Below are positions 5,927 through 7,924 of a stretch of 7,924 nt of DNA, one piece after another. Location: the NCBI GenBank assembly GCA_027618855.1, contig JAQCID010000043.1:1-7924 (forward strand), given 5' to 3'. Source of the DNA: Bacteroidota bacterium (GTDB lineage: Bacteria; Bacteroidota; Bacteroidia; Flavobacteriales_D; Sanyastnellaceae). The notes under the pieces are model-generated. The model made no database searches, had not been told where the DNA came from, and saw nothing but the letters and a program-made list of their open reading frames with translations. Within the stretch, counting starts at the first letter, position 1, and each line of letters begins with the position of its first letter. The position numbers were made by a program, and so were the translations under genes.

Positions 5927-7924
5927 TTAAAAGTCAATCATAAGCCCGATCGATGGCAATACGGTTCCGCTGATGTTGTCGATTTCCGATATTTGGTATG
6001 ATTGAGGGTTGTCCGGATCTTCGATGGGATCGCCAGAATCATTTCTTTCTACATCAAGATATGGTTGACCGACTGCCTGAAAATTGTAGATGTTTTGGAT
6101 GTCGATGTATGCATTCACAGCCCACTTCTTGAAGTACCATTTTTTATCTAACCTCATGTCCAAACCATGTGAAGCGGGGTTTCTAAATTCATTCAATTGG
6201 TCCCAATCGAACACACCCTGTTGGACGATGTCCCAGACATCTTTTGTTGCAGATCGTTCTACATCGTAAGGGGTGTAGGGTGCACCTCCTACAAACCTAA
6301 ATTTCATTCCGAGCTCCCAATCGTTTTTAAATTTCTTACCTGCGGTGAGATTAAGGATATGCCTGTTGTCCCAGGAAGAATTGATCAATTCTTCGTTTTT
6401 GTCCGAGAACTCACCCCGCACAAACGTATATGATAGAATTCCATACACAGAGGAGAGAAGCTTCTGTTGGACAAGTAGCTCGAGGCCATAACTTCTGCCA
6501 AATGAAGTTGAGGTCACAGGCTCATTTCCGATCACGCCAAAGTCCCCTCCCAGGTTTGCAAGAGAGAGGCTGTCTCTTGTCAAGAATGGGTAATTGTCGT
6601 AGGTTTTATAAAACCCCTCAACGGTCACTTTGGACAACAAACCAGGATTAAACTCCAACCCAGCAATAAAATGATCTGACTGGATGTAGGTAATGTTGTT
6701 TTCTTTGTTTGCGAGCAAAGAGTTGCTGTCTCGGTAGCCCATGATCGTATATGGAGGAAGCTGGAAATAACGCCCAACATTGAAATTTGCATTTAACTTT
6801 TCAGTGACAGAATAGGACGCGGAAAGTCTCGGAGACATCTGATCTAAGGGGTTGCTCATTTCTTCGGAATAGTCGTTACAATCCACACGTAACCCAAACG
6901 ACACCATCAACTTGTTTTTCACCAGTTCTTTGCTGACCTGAGAAAAAACAGCAAACTTATTGATCGGCAAACGTGAATCGAAATCAATCACATTCACCGC
7001 TCCGTCCACCACGATTTGATTGTAGGTTGAATTTGTGTAGATCGCGTTTTCGTATCCGAGCCCCATGTTTAATTTCCAGCCATTTTCCCGAATGGTGTTT
7101 TCCAATCTCACCTTGTTTTCGATCTCTTGTGACTTGTAGTCGAGTATCAGAAACTCGGGCTTTTCAATGTTCCCCTGATATTTAACTGCCCTGTTGTTTA
7201 AATGATTGCGGCTTACCACCACATTTTGAAAACTGTTTGTCCCAAAATGCTTCCAGTTTGCTCCCACAGCATAATTCCATTGTGTGTTCACGGGTAAGTT
7301 TCCCAGGATGTAGTTGTTTCTTCTAATGACTTCTTCGTCCTCTAAGCCATCGTTTGCCGATGTATTCAAGGTGAAGTCGTCCACTGCCCCAAGTCCTATC
7401 ATGGTGATGCGGTTTTTGTCATTGACCTTGATGGTCTGCTTGTACTGAAAATCGTTGTAAGTAGGCAGGAAAGGAAGCCCCAGGGCTTTGAAAAGCAATT
7501 GCAAGTAGGACTGCCTGGCAGATAAAATAAAGGTTGACTTGTCACCGATAGGCCCATCTAATGTGATGCCTGCATCACTTGAACCGAGCATAAAGGTTCC
7601 CTTGAGACCCTCATCATTTCCTTCAATTTGCTTGAACTCTATGATGGAGCTGAGCGCGTTGCCTCTGTTGGCGGGGAAGGCTCCAGCATAAAAATCGACT
7701 TCTCGTATAAAATTCACGTTGATCATCCCCACGGGGCCACCAGATGATCCTTGCGTGGCAAAGTGGTTGATATTCGGCACTTCAATCCCATCAAGATAAA
7801 ATCTATTTTCATTTGGTGCACCACCCCGAACGACAATGTCATTCCTAAATGAAGATGAGGATGCGACACCAGGAAGAATTTGTATCACATTTGAAATGTC
7901 TCTATTTCCACCAGGGTTTCGATA
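5927..7924 (-). CDS. TonB-dependent outer membrane receptor (N-terminus outside window)
   Basis: The minus-strand frame is open to the right edge, where the last codons read YRNPGGNRDISN directly before the GTG at 7888, so that GTG is not the start. The 665 visible residues, numbered from the edge, begin inside the plug domain: RDISNVIQILPGVASS, then VVRGGAPNENRFYLDGIEVP (31-50) and FYAGAFPANRGNALSSIIEF. The rest is a 22-strand-type beta-barrel with alternating hydrophobic and aromatic residues. It ends LPSIGLMIDF, with the terminal Phe expected of an outer-membrane protein inserted by BamA. Such receptors use TonB-ExbBD energy to import a ligand. The signal peptide and the usual CarboxypepD_reg-like domain would be off-window. 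No SusD-like partner, siderophore gene or transporter lies next to it here, so the substrate cannot be named. The stop is 103 nt upstream of aspS on the same strand, but a hairpin and a promoter in between suggest separate transcription. Confidence 0.93.
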   Translation of the reverse strand, partial: YRNPGGNRDISNVIQILPGVASSSSFRNDIVVRGGAPNENRFYLDGIEVPNINHFATQGSSGGPVGMINVNFIREVDFYAGAFPANRGNALSSIIEFKQIEGNDEGLKGTFMLGSSDAGITLDGPIGDKSTFILSARQSYLQLLFKALGLPFLPTYNDFQYKQTIKVNDKNRITMIGLGAVDDFTLNTSANDGLEDEEVIRRNNYILGNLPVNTQWNYAVGANWKHFGTNSFQNVVVSRNHLNNRAVKYQGNIEKPEFLILDYKSQEIENKVRLENTIRENGWKLNMGLGYENAIYTNSTYNQIVVDGAVNVIDFDSRLPINKFAVFSQVSKELVKNKLMVSFGLRVDCNDYSEEMSNPLDQMSPRLSASYSVTEKLNANFNVGRYFQLPPYTIMGYRDSNSLLANKENNITYIQSDHFIAGLEFNPGLLSKVTVEGFYKTYDNYPFLTRDSLSLANLGGDFGVIGNEPVTSTSFGRSYGLELLVQQKLLSSVYGILSYTFVRGEFSDKNEELINSSWDNRHILNLTAGKKFKNDWELGMKFRFVGGAPYTPYDVERSATKDVWDIVQQGVFDWDQLNEFRNPASHGLDMRLDKKWYFKKWAVNAYIDIQNIYNFQAVGQPYLDVERNDSGDPIEDPDNPQSYQISEIDNISGTVLPSIGLMIDF

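Noticed and set aside
7886..7888. GTG as the start of the TonB receptor
   Set aside because: Twelve more in-frame codons up to the window edge encode conserved plug sequence, so the gene continues outside the window.

Overview
The window looks like ordinary chromosome from a member of the Bacteroidota, most likely Flavobacteriia or a close relative. Four things point there: a TonB-dependent receptor of the plug type common in that group, a tandem amidohydrolase pair that I know from Flavobacteriia, a bacillithiol-type redox protein, and a Bacteroidota -7 promoter element (TAnnTTTG) in front of aspS. This assignment is inferred from protein and promoter features, not from a marker gene. I see no mobile element, CRISPR array, tRNA or rRNA.

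Layout: positions 1-2637 (+ strand) hold two adjacent amidohydrolase-superfamily genes. The first is cut by the left window edge and keeps a full set of metal ligands. The second starts 3 nt later, has a signal peptide, and has lost the HxH metal motif. They converge, across a 31-nt gap, on a minus-strand block. That block (5823 down to 2669) is a tight operon, aspS - bacilliredoxin - trpS. The aspS stop and the bacilliredoxin start overlap in TAATG, and trpS follows after 15 nt. Further right, a TonB-dependent outer-membrane receptor (5927 to the window end, minus strand) is cut by the right edge. A 103-nt spacer separates it from aspS and carries a hairpin just after the receptor stop and a promoter ending 4 nt before the aspS ATG.

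How the genes work together: the amidohydrolase pair probably acts as a unit in the cell envelope, with one catalytic member and one that appears non-catalytic. The aspS and trpS products charge tRNA, and the bacilliredoxin between them repairs bacillithiolated proteins, so that operon joins translation to thiol redox control. The receptor imports an unidentified ligand and looks like a separate transcription unit. Nothing here is a clearly new defence or mobile system. The points most worth a second look are the degenerate partner amidohydrolase, the redox gene between the two synthetase genes, and the likely leaderless aspS transcript.
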